Assembly: GCA_905147135.1 (NCBI GenBank)
Contig: LR990067.1
Span: forward strand, 1,612,001-1,676,000
From: Blastobasis lacticolella
Taxonomy: Eukaryota; Arthropoda; Insecta; Lepidoptera; Blastobasidae
Length of the DNA: 64,000 bases
Direction: 5' to 3'
Part shown: positions 1 through 10,681 of the stretch, piece after piece
Numbering within the stretch: the first letter of the stretch is position 1
Layout: every line of letters begins with the position of its first letter
Notes under the pieces: generated by a model
Told to the model about the DNA's origin: nothing
Seen by the model: the letters and a program-made list of their open reading frames with translations, nothing else
Databases searched by the model: none
Position numbers and translations under genes: made by a program

Positions 1-47
1 GTAGGAGTCTCTCTTTTATAAGGCACAGAGGCAAACGAGCTGGGTCA

Positions 48-190
48 CCTGGAGAGGTTTTGAGAGTACAACATGGAGTTCTTCAAGAAAGGAGGGACAA
101 GGTTTTTATGGGGTCGGTATTGCGTGGGTGATGCCCCTAGTATTGCAAACATACATGGCCTGCTGTGGGCATAGTCAACGTAAACGGTTG
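48..190 (+). mobile_element. N1 LINE 3' fragment
   Basis: Matches other N1 copies (minus strand at 7.8-8.3 kb and 33.2-33.6 kb): the stretch encoding the RT tail with MEFFKK, then GGGGTCGG and a GATGCCCCTAGTATTGCAAA tail. The reading frame is broken. It is cut off on the right before the usual terminal segment. Confidence 0.6.
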
Positions 191-1396
191 GGAATTTAAA
201 AAATGTATGCATTTGTAGCGAATTTTATGTAGATTACCTTAGTGTAAGAGCATTTTTTGCTATAGGCCGCCGTTTTCGAGTTATAATTTCAAAAAGCTGA
301 ATGAAATCCAAAAATGACGTGGTGTTTGGCCCCCCGGCTGGGTAGGACAGGCTCCTCGAGGTTGAAAACTTAAATTACACACCCCACACTATTCCCGAAC
401 AAACTCCCAAATCTTCAATAACATCGGAATGAGGAAGTTTCCTAATTTTGTTTTTCAACTGGATATAAAAATATGAGTAAAATAAAAAAAAAAACCGGTG
501 AAATTATTATTTAAATATCTCAAAAAACAAACAAGTTATGACACTTCAAAGTTGCGATTTCAACATTCAGAAACTTCCTCATTGTACTAGTTCGAAAGTA
601 CCTATAGCTATGGCTATAGTATCCAAAACGTAGTTTAATTCATAATTGCTAAATGCTTGTGCAGGTGTCTATAAAACGAAACAACGTACCACCCAAATCC
701 GAAACCGTAAAAATATTAAATTAATGATTTATTCCACTTTCTCTCAAGCCTTATGCCGTTTCCAAAACCCATAACGTCCGAAACCATCACGATGTGTATT
801 AAAAAATACCAAGAATAACAAAGTAGGACACATTAGCATGAGATTCTTACATCTGTACGCAATAATATATCTTCGATCAGAAACTCGTTTTCAACTCAAA
901 TTTGAGACGTTTTTTGTCTCGAATTGCCTTTTGCCAGTGGTGAAAGTTTTTCCCCTATTATTATTACTGTACATTACTCAATTTGTATTTTGTATTAAAT
1001 AAGTTTTATGCTTTTTACGGGTTTTTACTTCGCTCTAACGAGTGAAGATGATCTGTTAGATTGGGTATTTTATTGTGAGAATTTGAGGAAATGATGTGCA
1101 AAGTTCTGATATTGCACTGATATGTTTATTTCTTTATATTATTTTTTTATACAGTTTTACAACTTTGTAATCACTGAGAGTAAATGTTTTTGATATTTTT
1201 ATTACTTAATAAATTAAAAAAATGTATACATCGTCATCACCTTCATTCTTATGGTTCATAGATTTTTATGTCGAATTGAAATGTATAACCGAACTAGCGA
1301 CCCGCGCCACCTTCCCACGGGATTCCTCCGCTTTTCTTTACTATTAATCAATTAATACCTTAGCAATTTTATTTTATACCACGTAGAGATTATTCT
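191..1396. other. AT-rich spacer, no gene seen
   Basis: About 1.2 kb of AT-rich DNA with no convincing open frame or exon. A short GC-richer block near 260-370 looks like a repeat fragment, but I could not assign it to a family in this window. Confidence 0.5.
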
Positions 1397-1740
1397 TCAT
1401 CATCATATCAGCCAGAAGACGCCCACTGCTGGGCATAGGCCTCCCCCAGAGATCTCCACAAAGACCGGTCCTGTGCTTTCCGCATCCAGCTGGTACCTGC
1501 GATCCTTACCAGGTCGTTGGTCCACCTTGTAGGAGGCCTACCCACGCTGCGTCTACCGGTACGTGGTCGCCACTCGAGAACTTTACTGCCCCATCGGCCA
1601 TCTGTTCTTCGAGCTATGTGCCCTGCCCACTGCCACTTCAGTCTGGCAATCCTTAGAGCTATGTCGGTGACCTTGGTTCGCTTGCGGATCTCCTCATTTC
1701 TGACTCGATCGCGCAAAGAAACTCCGAGATAGCTCTTTCC
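1397..1740 (-). mobile_element. RTE-type LINE, C-terminal tail of the RT ORF
   Basis: The minus frame reads the motif block typical of the end of RTE-clade reverse transcriptases: LKWQWAGHIAR, then GRRSVGRPPTRWTNDL, then SLGEAYAQQW. It ends in a (GAT)n-type 3' tail seen as TCATCATCAT on the plus strand. The frame is open for 138 codons, but the catalytic RT domain is absent, so this is a 5'-truncated copy. Confidence 0.75.
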
Positions 1741-1928
1741 ATTGCCCTTTGGGTAACAGTGAGCTTTCTTATAAGGCCAATAGATTATTAACTTATTGAA
1801 ATAACTGAGTTTCTTTAGAATCATGTTCCTATAGAAATGAATTCAGCAAATAAATCCTCCAACATCAAATTTTCCAATTGATATTACTTGATTTGAAGTC
1901 TGTTTCTTCAGAAATAAGTATCAACTTC

Positions 1929-2092
1929 GTCATCATCATCATCATATCAGCCTAAAGACGCCCACTGCTGGGCATAGGCCTCCCCCAGAGATCTCCACGG
2001 CGGCCGGTCCCGTGCCTTCCGCATCCAGCTGGTACCTGCGATCTTTACCAGGTCGTCGGCCCACCTTGTGGGAGGTAACCATGCTGCGTATC
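1929..2092 (-). mobile_element. RTE-type LINE 3' end, short copy
   Basis: Same 3' end as at 1397-1740, shorter and more diverged, preceded on the plus strand by a (CAT)n tail. Confidence 0.7.
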
Positions 2093-2187
2093 ATAAGTAG
2101 GTACTTATGACTATATTTCTCTGAGCTTTTGTTCTCGTATTAGTCTTTAACAAATTTATCCCAAACACTGGTAAAAAATACATTAAT

Positions 2188-2515
2188 AGAGCGTCGGTGG
2201 CCGAGCGTACTCGTAAGCCAGAGGTCCCGGGTTCGAATCCCGCTCCGGCCATTTACCAATAACTGTTTTCTGAGTTATGTACATTAGTTGAATACTAACC
2301 GATGCTCTTACGGTGAGGGAAATCATCGTGATGAAACTTGCATATTCAGGCGACTGGATGTGTAACCATGATCTAATCTGGTCAGGGGTAGCAGGGTCAT
2401 GGAGGTCAGATGGCAGTCGCTCCACTGTAATTACCTGCCGAATCCTGGATCATGGTCATGGCGGACCCCGGGCCCTCGTGCGCGAGAGCACAGCCGGGGC
2501 ATTAACGCCAAGATG
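2188..2515 (+). mobile_element. S2 tRNA-derived SINE, nearly full length
   Basis: Begins with a tRNA-like head (GCGTCGGTGGCCGAG) and has a B-box-like GGTTCGAATCC at about 2231. The body contains GAGTTATGTACATTAGTTGA and GTGTAACCATGATC and ends near GCCAAGATGATT. This is one of the most complete S2 copies in the window. It is not a tRNA gene, because the second half of the cloverleaf runs straight into the SINE body. Confidence 0.75.
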
Positions 2516-3007
2516 ATTCTTTAACTGGTAAAACATATTTATAAAACAGCATTTTTCTAATACGTTTTAACTTTGCATTTTTAGTAACCTCCCAAGAAAC
2601 TGTGTCAAAACCGTGGTTTCAATAAACGAAGCTGTACGAAGAAGTATCTCAATCAACTCTAAATGATAGATATCACGAGCTAACAGGAAAATCTGTGGTC
2701 TTACGGCGTACGGTGTCAGCTTACTCACAGTTTAGACAGATACAGTAGGCACAGTTGTACTTTATAAATTTAAAGTCCGTCAATTTAGGTAATTTAAAAG
2801 TTGACTGCTTTTGTATTATGCGCCAAGGTGTGGCGCTAAATGCTTTGAAGTAATATAATTTTTCTCCATTAAATTTAAAAAAAAACTTTATGCGACTTCG
2901 TTAAGATGTGCAGCTAAGTTTTTAAACAAGGGTCCCAATTTCCTTTTAAAACAAGTCCCAATGGGTCAAATATTATTTCTCATTGTATTAAATGGCCTAA
3001 CATTTTA

Positions 3008-3508
3008 TAGACTGAGGGCGCCGTAGGTTATCCTACGTCATCGAGTGCAAGAAAAATCCAATTTGTGCGATAGTAGACTTTTAGGAAACCCAAAAAACGT
3101 TGATCTGTAGGCCTAGCACAAGTTGCTGTCGCGCGCGATAAGCGAGAAAAAGCGCGACATAGCTATTGCTATCTCTTTCGTCTTAGTATTGAGAGAAAGA
3201 GACAAACGCTCTCTCACGGCGCGAGCTTTGTCGCGGACACACTTGTGCTAGGGCCACTGCTCGTGTACAAACTGCCAAGAGGATGTGTGCCAGAACGGTT
3301 TTTTAACATAGGACCCAAACAAGAGAATATGTAAATTGTAAATACTATCGCTACGATAAGCCAGTTTGGGCAACTAAAATAATTTTTTTTGGTGCCTGTT
3401 TGTTCACGGCAAGGCCAACATTTTGTGGGTCTCCTTAACCTTTAACTTCGCTACAAAATGGAATTATTTTTGTACTCGATGACGTAGGATAACGGCGCCC
3501 TCAGTCTA
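3008..3508. mobile_element. 501-bp MITE with long terminal inverted repeats and TTA target duplication
   Basis: The left end, TAGACTGAGGGCGCCGTAGG, is mirrored at the right end by an inverted copy ending GGCGCCCTCAGTCTA; the arms match for about 40 bp. TTA flanks both sides (3005-3007 and 3509-3511), the 3-bp TWA duplication typical of PIF/Harbinger elements. There is no transposase frame inside. A partial relative lies at about 60955-61224. Confidence 0.75.
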
Positions 3509-3566
3509 TTATGAGAATCTGTCATTTTTTACATATAATTAACGTGAATTTGATGAATGTTTTTTA

Positions 3567-3720
3567 CTTCACAGTTTAAGGAAACCCTGTGCCTATTATG
3601 TGCGGCGAACATCATAGAGAAATATCATCGTTGTGTATGGATTCACCTTCTTTCCGTGTCGCGTGCGACAAAGACGGCGCTCATCGAAGCCATCAAGCCT
3701 ATGTGTAACATTTACAATCG
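3567..3720 (+). other. Possible unassigned exon
   Basis: A good acceptor-like tract (TTTTTTACTTCACAG) is followed by about 50 open codons with several cysteines (CLLC near the start). I recognise no family and see no clear donor or partner exon. It may be chance in non-coding DNA. Confidence 0.15.
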
Positions 3721-4160
3721 ACATATTTTTTTCTTTTTAATTTTATGATACATTTATCCACAGTCCGTCATTTGACTATCATTGAATGGGCGGTAGAATT
3801 TGGCGTTTAAAAGATGGTGCCAATACATAATCTTTCTAATTTCACGAAATGACATGGATCCTTTTCAGTCTATTCACATTTTATTTTATTTTATTATTTC
3901 TGTCTGTGTCAACGGCCCTCGATATCTAAAAGCTAAATAAATCCACTCTCAGTGCCCATACTGTGCGCCTCCGCACCTAAGCATACCTCCGAGCTATCGC
4001 TAGATCTACATCGCGACTAGAAAGGGTAAAATTATACTTAAACCTGACATGAATCAGACACCTCAACTACCTTCTAATACGTCTCGTTTATTTAATTTAC
4101 AAGCGAATGAAATAATGAAGGTAATAAAATAAATAAATCAAATAAATAAAATAAATATTC

Positions 4161-4398
4161 GTGGACAAATTCACACAGCGCCATCTAGCCCCAAACTAAG
4201 CAAAGCTTGTGCTATGGGTGCTAGATAACTGATATACTACTTAAATACTTTTAAATACATACTTATTATACATAGAACACCCAGACCCGTAACAGAAATT
4301 AAAATTCATCATTTCAATTTCTGCCCGGCCGGGAATCGAACCCGGGACCTCTTGCGTGGCAGACCGGCATGTTGACCATTGAACCACTCAGGTCGTCA
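4161..4398 (-). mobile_element. S1 tRNA-derived SINE
   Basis: Reverse-oriented full copy: on the plus strand it starts at the SINE 3' end (CACACAGCGCCATCTAGCCC) and ends at the head (ACCACTCAGGTCG). The B-box-like GGTTCGATTCC is present in complement near 4335. Confidence 0.75.
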
Positions 4399-4577
4399 CC
4401 ACCAATAAAAGCCTTTTATGAAGTAACTATATCGGTGTGTAGTAGTTATTTGTCTCCTTTGGACCTTTGGAATCATTCAAGAGGTTATAACATTCATTAG
4501 ATGAATGGTAATGAGTCTACCCAGTATTAATATTATGATAAACCCCACTTATTTGGTGAAGAAGAGATTTTAGGAAG

Positions 4578-4662
4578 ATATCATCATCATCATCATCATA
4601 TCAGCCGAAAGAAGCCCACTAGTGGGCATAGGCCCCCCAGAGATCTCCATAAAAGCCGATAA
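4578..4662 (-). mobile_element. RTE-type LINE 3' end, very short copy
   Basis: A (CAT)n tract followed by the conserved GGGCATAGGCC and AGAGATCTCCA segments of the RTE tail. Confidence 0.6.
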
Positions 4663-4688
4663 AGGAAGATATATTATAAATAATATAC

Positions 4689-4765
4689 CATCATACCATC
4701 TAGTGGTTAGGGTATCCAGCTTGTAAGCGAGAGGCACCGGGTTCGGATCCCACTGCGGCCATGAG
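4689..4765 (+). mobile_element. S2 SINE head fragment
   Basis: Only the tRNA-like head of S2 is present (GTGGTTAGGGTATCC, then GAGAGGCACCGGGTTCGGATCC). Confidence 0.55.
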
Positions 4766-4779
4766 ATGGACCTATTAAT

Positions 4780-4940
4780 TATATGAAGTTTGTTGGGATG
4801 TTTGTAACTTCTTTACGCAAAAACTACTGAACGGATTTTGATCACATTTGGCAGTAATATAGCTTATATCCCAAAATAGCATATAGGCTATAACGTATTC
4901 CGAAATTCAATGTGGTTCCGACGGGAACGGGTATGGAACG
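4780..4940 (+). mobile_element. Helitron-like remnant
   Basis: Contains the phrase CTGAACGGATTTTGATCACA and TTGGCAGTAATATAGCTTAT, shared with the copies at 14.0 and 28.45 kb. This phrase is common in lepidopteran Helitron-type elements. The ends are not defined here. Confidence 0.4.
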
Positions 4941-4952
4941 TAATAAAATATG

Positions 4953-5182
4953 CCTGGACAATTCTCACAGCGCTACCTAGCCCCAAAGTAAGCAAAGCTT
5001 GTGTTATAGGTGCCAGAAAACTGATAAACTACTTACTTTTAAATACATACTTATTACACATAAAATACCCAGACCCGTAACAGAAATTAAAATACATCAA
5101 TTCAATTTCTGCTCGGCCGGGAATCGAACCCGAGACCTCTGCGTGGCAGACCGGCATGTTAACCAACTAAACTACTCAGGTC
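4953..5182 (-). mobile_element. S1 tRNA-derived SINE
   Basis: Full reverse-oriented copy, about 12% diverged by eye from the 4161 copy, ending at CTACTCAGGTC. Confidence 0.72.
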
Positions 5183-6070
5183 AGTAATGACAGAAGACGT
5201 CAGATGTTAGGTATTAAATGGACATTTTGAATGGTCATCTCAAACTTGGCACAGTAGAATCGTGTCAGAAACATACTGACTTGCAAATTCATCTAATTTT
5301 ATGAATGTCGGCTCTTTAGAAAGCATCTAAAACTGTTAGAAAGCTTAAGTATAATTCGTGATAGATTTATCATAACGAACAGTGAGAGTAGTTCACCTGC
5401 TATTTACTGATTTCTATGTTGTCCTAGTTCCTTATGAATATGTTCCTAAATCTGTTTATGTGTGAATTTATATTAAATTTTAAAGTTAACGTCATATTTT
5501 AAAAACAATTAGGGATGACGGTTCGTCCGTTGTTAAAAACGACTACGAAAATGACTTACGATGATTAATTATTCAAAACTACGCGACGAATTACGGTATA
5601 GTTTTCACAAATAGATAGCACGTTTTTTTTCTTTTTCAATAGCCTTGCATTTGACCTCAACTCGCCTGATGGAAAGCGACGATGAGGTCGAATATGTAGC
5701 ATGCATACCTAGAAGATATCTATTCACTCTTGATTTGAATACCCTATGATTATTGTGCCTCCCAATACCGTTGGCAAAGAAGAAGTGACCACTCTTCCGC
5801 TGGTAACCCTGAGACTGGTTGAAACTGATTGGCACCCCGTGACTGTATATTTATTTTTATCTAGGTTTAGGTGGATAATGTAAGAATAAATTGAACATTG
5901 GCTGAACTACATGGAGTTCACTATATCGGATGTCGGATTTTTTTGCGGTCTTACCATTAGGGTAGCAAACTTGTTACCCTAGTTTTTTTCGTTCGGGTTT
6001 TTACCCTTTCTTTTTTTCTTTTTTCTTACTACCTAAATTACCTTACCTTAATTATCTTTACCTAAATTAT
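5183..6070. other. Spacer with one LINE-like fragment
   Basis: Mostly AT-rich with no gene. The piece at about 5625-5780, which includes TTTGACCTCAACTCGCCTGATGG in parts, resembles 18305-18385 and is probably a LINE 3' fragment. Any downstream exon of the Osiris-like gene should lie here or further left, but I could not find one. Confidence 0.4.
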
Positions 6071-6103
6071 TTTATAGGAATATTTTTTTTGGAAATCTCT
6101 TAC

Positions 6104-6347
6104 CTTGCCACATACTCCTTTGCTTGTTCAGATCTTCGTCCCAGTTCTCTAGCATTTTCCCCGCTTTAGTCTTCGCACAGCTCCAAGGGTCTTCTTCTCC
6201 GAAACAGTCCATGAAAGTGGCCAAATTCGGCGCCAGACTCTTTCCGAAACTCATAACATACTCGTAGGATCGTTCCAATAAACTTGCACTCTCTACTTTA
6301 CTAGATAAAAACAGTATAAGAACCAAACTAAAATACTTCGACGCCAT
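6104..6347 (-). CDS. Osiris-like (DUF1676-type) secreted protein, first coding exon
   Basis: Eighty-one codons open from ATG at 6347 to a strong donor (CAAG|GTAAGAG), leaving phase 1. The first 20 or so residues form a hydrophobic signal peptide (SLVLILFLSS core). After it comes a two-cysteine block, C-F-G-E-E-D-P-W-S-C (C-x8-C), then KTKAGKML and a charged stretch. This layout, signal peptide followed by a two-Cys segment and a K-A-x-x-x-L helix, is that of insect Osiris proteins, which act in cuticle-forming epithelia. The hydrophobic block and AQXLAY-type region of Osiris proteins would be in later exons, which I did not find down to base 1, so the gene is partial here. The assignment rests on one exon; another small secreted cuticle-associated protein remains possible. 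Confidence 0.55.
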
Positions 6348-6485
6348 CTTTTAACTTTTGGCGCCAATTACGATGTCATTTATATTTTTTCTTAATTTCT
6401 TTTTTCGGCGGGGCGAGTTTTCGCGCGCGGTTACTGGCCTGCAATCGTAAGTGGCCAGTGCTTTCGCCCGTTCGCTCAAGGTTGT

Positions 6486-6521
6486 ACTGAGTCGGGCGCG
6501 TGAAAGAGATGCGTACTTATA
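6486..6521 (-). promoter_or_regulatory. TATA box plus TCAGT initiator for the Osiris-like gene
   Basis: On the minus strand TATAAG lies at 6521-6516 and an arthropod initiator TCAGT at 6490-6486, with its A at 6488. The 33-base spacing fits a focused insect core promoter. It predicts a 5' UTR of about 140 bases before the ATG at 6347. The surrounding 6380-6620 bases are distinctly GC-rich for this window. Confidence 0.55.
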
Positions 6522-6689
6522 CGCGCCTACTTTCTTTTGACACTGGCAGGTTGTGCGGCGATATATCCGCATGACATTAGCGCTTTGCGCTGCTAATGGC
6601 AGCGCGGGAAAACGTGGCGGCTGTGTTCTTCCGACAAAATGGCGTAAGATATTTTTTGTAATCAATATTGATTGGGAACTTTTATACAA

Positions 6690-7090
6690 AATCCGTATTA
6701 TAACAATAACTAAGTAAAAAGGCTAACTTAAAAACTAAACATCGTCACAATTATCCCCTGGTAAAGTCGAGCGAGAAAGAAAATACTGGAAAATGTTGGA
6801 GGAGGCCTATACCCTCAAATGGGTACCCAATAATGAAGAAATAGGTTACAATTTAAGTTATTAGGCAAATGTTAATATATTATGTTATTTATTTTAATAA
6901 TTAATTATGAATCGCTTATAATACTATAAATTAGATACAATTATGAAATATTTTATACTAGAATTAACATTGTAATTTATAACTGATGATTATTTATTAT
7001 TATTGATTGTGAATTGTAGATATTTATGTTCATGAATGAATTGGGAAAAATAAAGGCTATAATAATAATAATAAAAAAGTCGAGCGAATA
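6690..7090. other. AT-rich spacer
   Basis: Very AT-rich from 6690 to 7090 with TTATTA and AATAATA runs. No gene or clear repeat boundary is seen. Confidence 0.4.
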
Positions 7091-7099
7091 CGCATCGCC

Positions 7100-7490
7100 T
7101 GAAAGCAAAAAAAAAATAACAATTTGTCGGCCTGCATCATGGATACGCTTAAAATGACTGTTGCACCTATAACTTGGCGCAGCTTGTGATTCTCCAAAAG
7201 GCGTGTCTACACGTACCTCAAAGGCCGGCACCGTATCAGCTCCCCATAGGTTGCAGATGTCCTGGACGACGATGGCCACTTTCCGTCAGGTGGAGTGTCT
7301 GACCGCTTGGCCCCATTCATACATACCATCAGGCCTTATTCCCTTTCGCTTCCACATTAATCATCATCTGTCTAAAGATGGCTTGGTATGCAGTTCTAAG
7401 TTCGGAGAAATAAAAAGGAAGTCACAGCATACAGTTCTCTCTACAGCTGACTGTACCTGTTTATCCTGTAGGAATGTCAGAGGCTAGAAT
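7100..7490. other. Unclassified repeat-like block
   Basis: More GC-rich than its flanks, with short open frames on both strands (minus: about 40 codons around 7110-7279; plus: 7203-7487). I recognise neither product. It may be a degraded transposon; no splice sites or termini are convincing. Confidence 0.3.
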
Positions 7491-7739
7491 ATAGAGAACG
7501 CGCCAGATAACTTTGCGCGCAGCTGATAATTGAACTATATTTGACAGACAGATTACAACGCCCTACACAACCCTCTTCTGACACCGTCGGGTAAAAACAA
7601 TGACAGGGACACCATACGTAACGTGCAGACTTAAGTATCTACTGTCCACATTGTTACAGATTACTTGACTACATCGATACAACTCGAGCGAGTCTCCTCC
7701 TAAAAAGTAGAGAATTTTGCTTTAATCTCCATTTAGCAG

Positions 7740-8340
7740 GCAGGTGGATAGCTATTTTTAAAATGGTTAAGCAAAGTAAAATAAAATTTGTAAGTAAAGT
7801 AGCGGTGCTTGGTGCCACCATTGTAAAGAATAGCACCATCCCACCCTTAGGGGCATCACCCACGCGTTGCCGACCCCGTAAAAACCTTTTAACCCGTTTT
7901 TTGAAGAACTCCATGTTGTACTCTCCAGGGAAAACCTCTCCAGGTAGTTCATTCCGCAACCTTAGTGTGCGTGGGAAAAAGTTCCTTCGGAACCGCACAG
8001 TTCGCGCCCAATTTGGCTCCGAGGTGTGAGGATGAACTCCCTGTCGGTGGCGAGCGGTGCGATGATAGAATGTAGCTGTAGGCATCATGTCAAACAGTTC
8101 TTCAGAACAAACACCGTTGTACAAGTGGTAGAACACACAAAGGGAGGCGAAATCCCTCAGCTGACTCAGCGGCTCATTACCACTTGTGAGTATGGTATAA
8201 TCGGCAATTCTTACAGCGCGCTTTTGGATCGAGTCACAAGGACCAAGCTGATATGCCGGTGCTCCCGCCCATAGATGGGAGTATACTCCAAATGGGGTTT
8301 GACTTGCGCTTTGTAAAGGAGAAGTCGTTGTCCCGGCGTG
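7740..8340 (-). mobile_element. N1 LINE, RT C-terminal tail and 3' end
   Basis: The minus frame shows ARTVRFRRNFFPRTLRLRNE, then LPGEVFPGEYNMEFFKKRV, the C-terminal tail of a CR1/Jockey-like reverse transcriptase. Upstream, CSEELFDMMPTATFYH is still readable. Interrupted near the 3' end and truncated at the 5' end, it is the longest N1 copy here together with 33215-33640. Confidence 0.7.
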
Positions 8341-8611
8341 AAGAATTGCTTTGATCTTATATGAATATGATGATGACGAAGTAAAGTAGAACGTTTCGTC
8401 GTCTATGCAAGTCCCCTTGTACTATATGACTGAGTAATTAGAAGGGGTTGATATATTCTATGGTCAATCTTGTAGATATTTCTTTTGGAGAACCCCACGT
8501 AGAGGTAGGCAGGGTCAACATTTTTCCTCTTGCTCATATTTGCTACCACTTGCTACGGTGCTGACAAACCTCAGAGCATCGGCGAAGCGAAGAGATCCAG
8601 AGCAATACACA

Positions 8612-8910
8612 TTTTAAGAGAGGTAGGGCATAGCGGGGTATCCCGTTCGAATTGGGGGAGTACCTCCACCTTACAGAATACCGCAGCTAAACAATACTCT
8701 TTTAAATAGTTTTGTGTTTCTGCCGGTGAGTAAGGTTTCCAGTGCTCCATGGGGTGGGGATTTGGGGAACCGTGGCTTTGGCAGTGGAGGGGCATTTGCC
8801 TTTTTGCTGCCAGAGCAACGTGTTATAGAGGTGGGCAACGCATTAGCGATATTCTTGGTTTCGATAATATCTATAGACAGTGGTGACCTATATGGCACCT
8901 TGTACTGCCG
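8612..8910 (+). mobile_element. N2 LINE/SINE 3' unit
   Basis: Begins AAGAGAGGTAGGGCATAGCG, with CCATGGGGTGGGGATTTGG in the middle and GTGGGCAACGCATTAGCGA near the end. The terminal CATCAGGTGGCC-polyA segment is missing. Confidence 0.7.
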
Positions 8911-8914
8911 TCAT

Positions 8915-9117
8915 TCATCTATACATAGAATAAAACAAAGTCGCTTCCCGCCGTCTGTCCCTATGTATCTATGTACGTTTAGATATTTTAAACTAAGCAA
9001 CGGATTTTAATGCGGTTTTAATAATAGATAGTGATTCAAGAGGAAGGTTTTTAAGCAAGAAAAAAGTAGGTGGGGGTACAGTAGGTGTACGCGAAAGAAG
9101 TCACGTCGGGTCTACTA
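8915..9117 (+). mobile_element. Helitron-like fragment
   Basis: Contains CCGCCGTCTGTCCCTATGTA, CGGATTTTAATGCGGTTTT and a G-rich GTAGGTGGGGGTACAG tract, and ends CGGGTCTACTAG. Shared with 33640-33815 and, reversed, 47480-47690. Confidence 0.45.
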
Positions 9118-9218
9118 GAATTAATAAGGTATAGCTAGTGTCAAATAAGAAGAGACTTGGTTCGACTGCGCGAAATCCCCTCCACTGCCATTTGACAAGT
9201 CTCTTCTTTCGTGACGCG
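9118..9218. repeat. Short inverted-repeat element, copy 1
   Basis: The arms AGAAGAGACTTG and CAAGTCTCTTCT face each other around GAAATCCCCTCCACTGCC. An opposite-oriented, longer relative lies at 12985-13105. Confidence 0.55.
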
Positions 9219-9224
9219 GATTAT

Positions 9225-9631
9225 AATGAGCAGTTTTCCAATAGGTATCTAAAGCATTCCTAACCACTCACTAGATGGCGGCCCGACAATTTCGCTAATT
9301 GATAATCGCTTAAAATAGGTTCTTAGCAAATAAACACTGGGTACGTTGTATTAGATAATATTGTATTTGTCAATAGTTTTCAACCATTTTAGAGGTTTTA
9401 ATAATAATGGAACAAAGTGCCAACTTCTATAAATATTTCTTTTTACACTTCGTTTAACTTTAACAGTTATGGTTATATTAATAAACATTTTATTTTTAAG
9501 TTTAGTATTAGTTAGCTGCATGAAATCATTGCAACCATCATACAGATTAAAAAAGGAATACCAAAATTGTAGGAGCGCCATCTATTGATGCTTTTTGAAA
9601 CCAACTATCACTACCTACTGGAAAACTCATT
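9225..9631 (+). mobile_element. MITE-like element, copy 1, with broken small ORF
   Basis: The ends AATGAGCAGTTTTCCAATAG and CTACTGGAAAACTCATT are imperfect inverted repeats of about 22 bp. The interior matches 62583-63000 over its whole length. The small frame starting at ATG near 9408 has stops after about 16 codons, whereas copy 2 is open for 60 codons. Confidence 0.6.
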
Positions 9632-9634
9632 ACA

Positions 9635-9895
9635 GTAGAGCGACTGTCATCTGACCTCCGAGACCCTGTTAGCGGGAAACCTGATTAGATTGGATCATAG
9701 TGACACATTCAGTCTCCTGAATATGCAGGGTTCCTCACGATGATGTTTCTCACCGTAAGAGCATCGGTTAGTGTTCAGCTAATGTACATAACTCAGAAAA
9801 AATCATTGGCACATGACGACACTGGGAATCAATCTCGGTACCTCTCGCTTACGAGCTCCGATGATCCAATTATTTGACTACCGACGCTCTTATTA
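9635..9895 (-). mobile_element. S2 SINE
   Basis: Reverse-oriented: GAGCGACTGTCATCTGACCT at the left, then CATAACTCAGAAAA, then the head CCGACGCTCTTA at the right. The B-box region is mutated. Confidence 0.65.
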
Positions 9896-10105
9896 AGTTA
9901 GCGATATAACATTTACTAAATAGCGTATCTAATGAGAGATTTTCCACAAAGCTTTAAAAAAAACATAATAGTTCAAAATAATTCGATAGATGGTGGTGAC
10001 AAAAAGTACCTGTCTAACAACATGCAATTTAGTAGGAAGCAGACAAAAAAAAGTATTAAATATCTGTCTCTGTGCCTCGGTCTGTCACTGCCTGGAACGG
10101 TACTG

Positions 10106-10214
10106 GCGATCTCCAATCGCATGATCCCACCCCTCTGGAATGACGTCACAACCAGTAGCATTTCGGATATTCTGTAACGTCATTCCAGAGGGTGGTATCA
10201 TGCGATTGGAGATC
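10106..10214. repeat. Near-perfect inverted repeat (hairpin)
   Basis: Left arm GATCTCCAATCGCATGATCC and TCTGGAATGACGT; right arm ACGTCATTCCAGAGGGTGG and ATCATGCGATTGGAGATC. The arms are about 40 bp around a short loop. It may be the core of a foldback transposon, because partial pairing continues outward. Confidence 0.65.
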
Positions 10215-10455
10215 GGTGGTGCCGCTGCTGTGCTGTGGTACATTGTTGTTGTGTTAGATTTTACTTACTTTTATTTCTTATCAACAACACAATTTAATGT
10301 TTTTATCTTTGCATCCATCTTAGACCAAAATTCTACCACAGATAAAACCATAGGGACGTTTTTTATTTTAACAATGACAGATACCATTAATGAGCGCCAT
10401 CTATCGTCGATTTTAAGAGCACTCCTAGGAAAATTGCTCATTCTCATTTTATCTA

Positions 10456-10681
10456 CTGAGGACTGAGTGTAAGTTTTGGTTCGATTTTACTTTACTATCG
10501 ACTTTCTTTGACTCGACTTTACTACTGCTTTACTTTGTGTTTACACAGAAATTAGTATGAAGAAGAAACTTCATTTACGTGCCACTATATGGCGCTATAC
10601 ATTCTTTCCATACTAATTTTCACGAAAACGCAAACGCCATAGTAAAGTAAAACCGAAGCAAAATTTACACTCGGCCCTCTG
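10456..10681. mobile_element. MITE with about 45-bp terminal inverted repeats
   Basis: Left end GAGTGTAAGTTTTGG, then ATTTTACTTTACTAT; right end ATAGTAAAGTAAAAC, then CAAAATTTACACTC. There is no transposase frame. The target duplication is not clear. Confidence 0.6.

Noticed and set aside
1408..1824. 138-codon frame as a host gene
   Set aside because: It carries the RTE reverse-transcriptase C-terminal motifs and repeats several times in the window.
2188..2260. tRNA-like segments (A-box and B-box) here and at about 20 other places
   Set aside because: They are the heads of S1 and S2 SINEs: the B-box-like motif is followed by SINE body, not by an acceptor stem, so no functional tRNA gene is claimed.
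9351..9581. 76-codon minus frame
   Set aside because: It lies antisense in a MITE whose second copy does not keep the frame.
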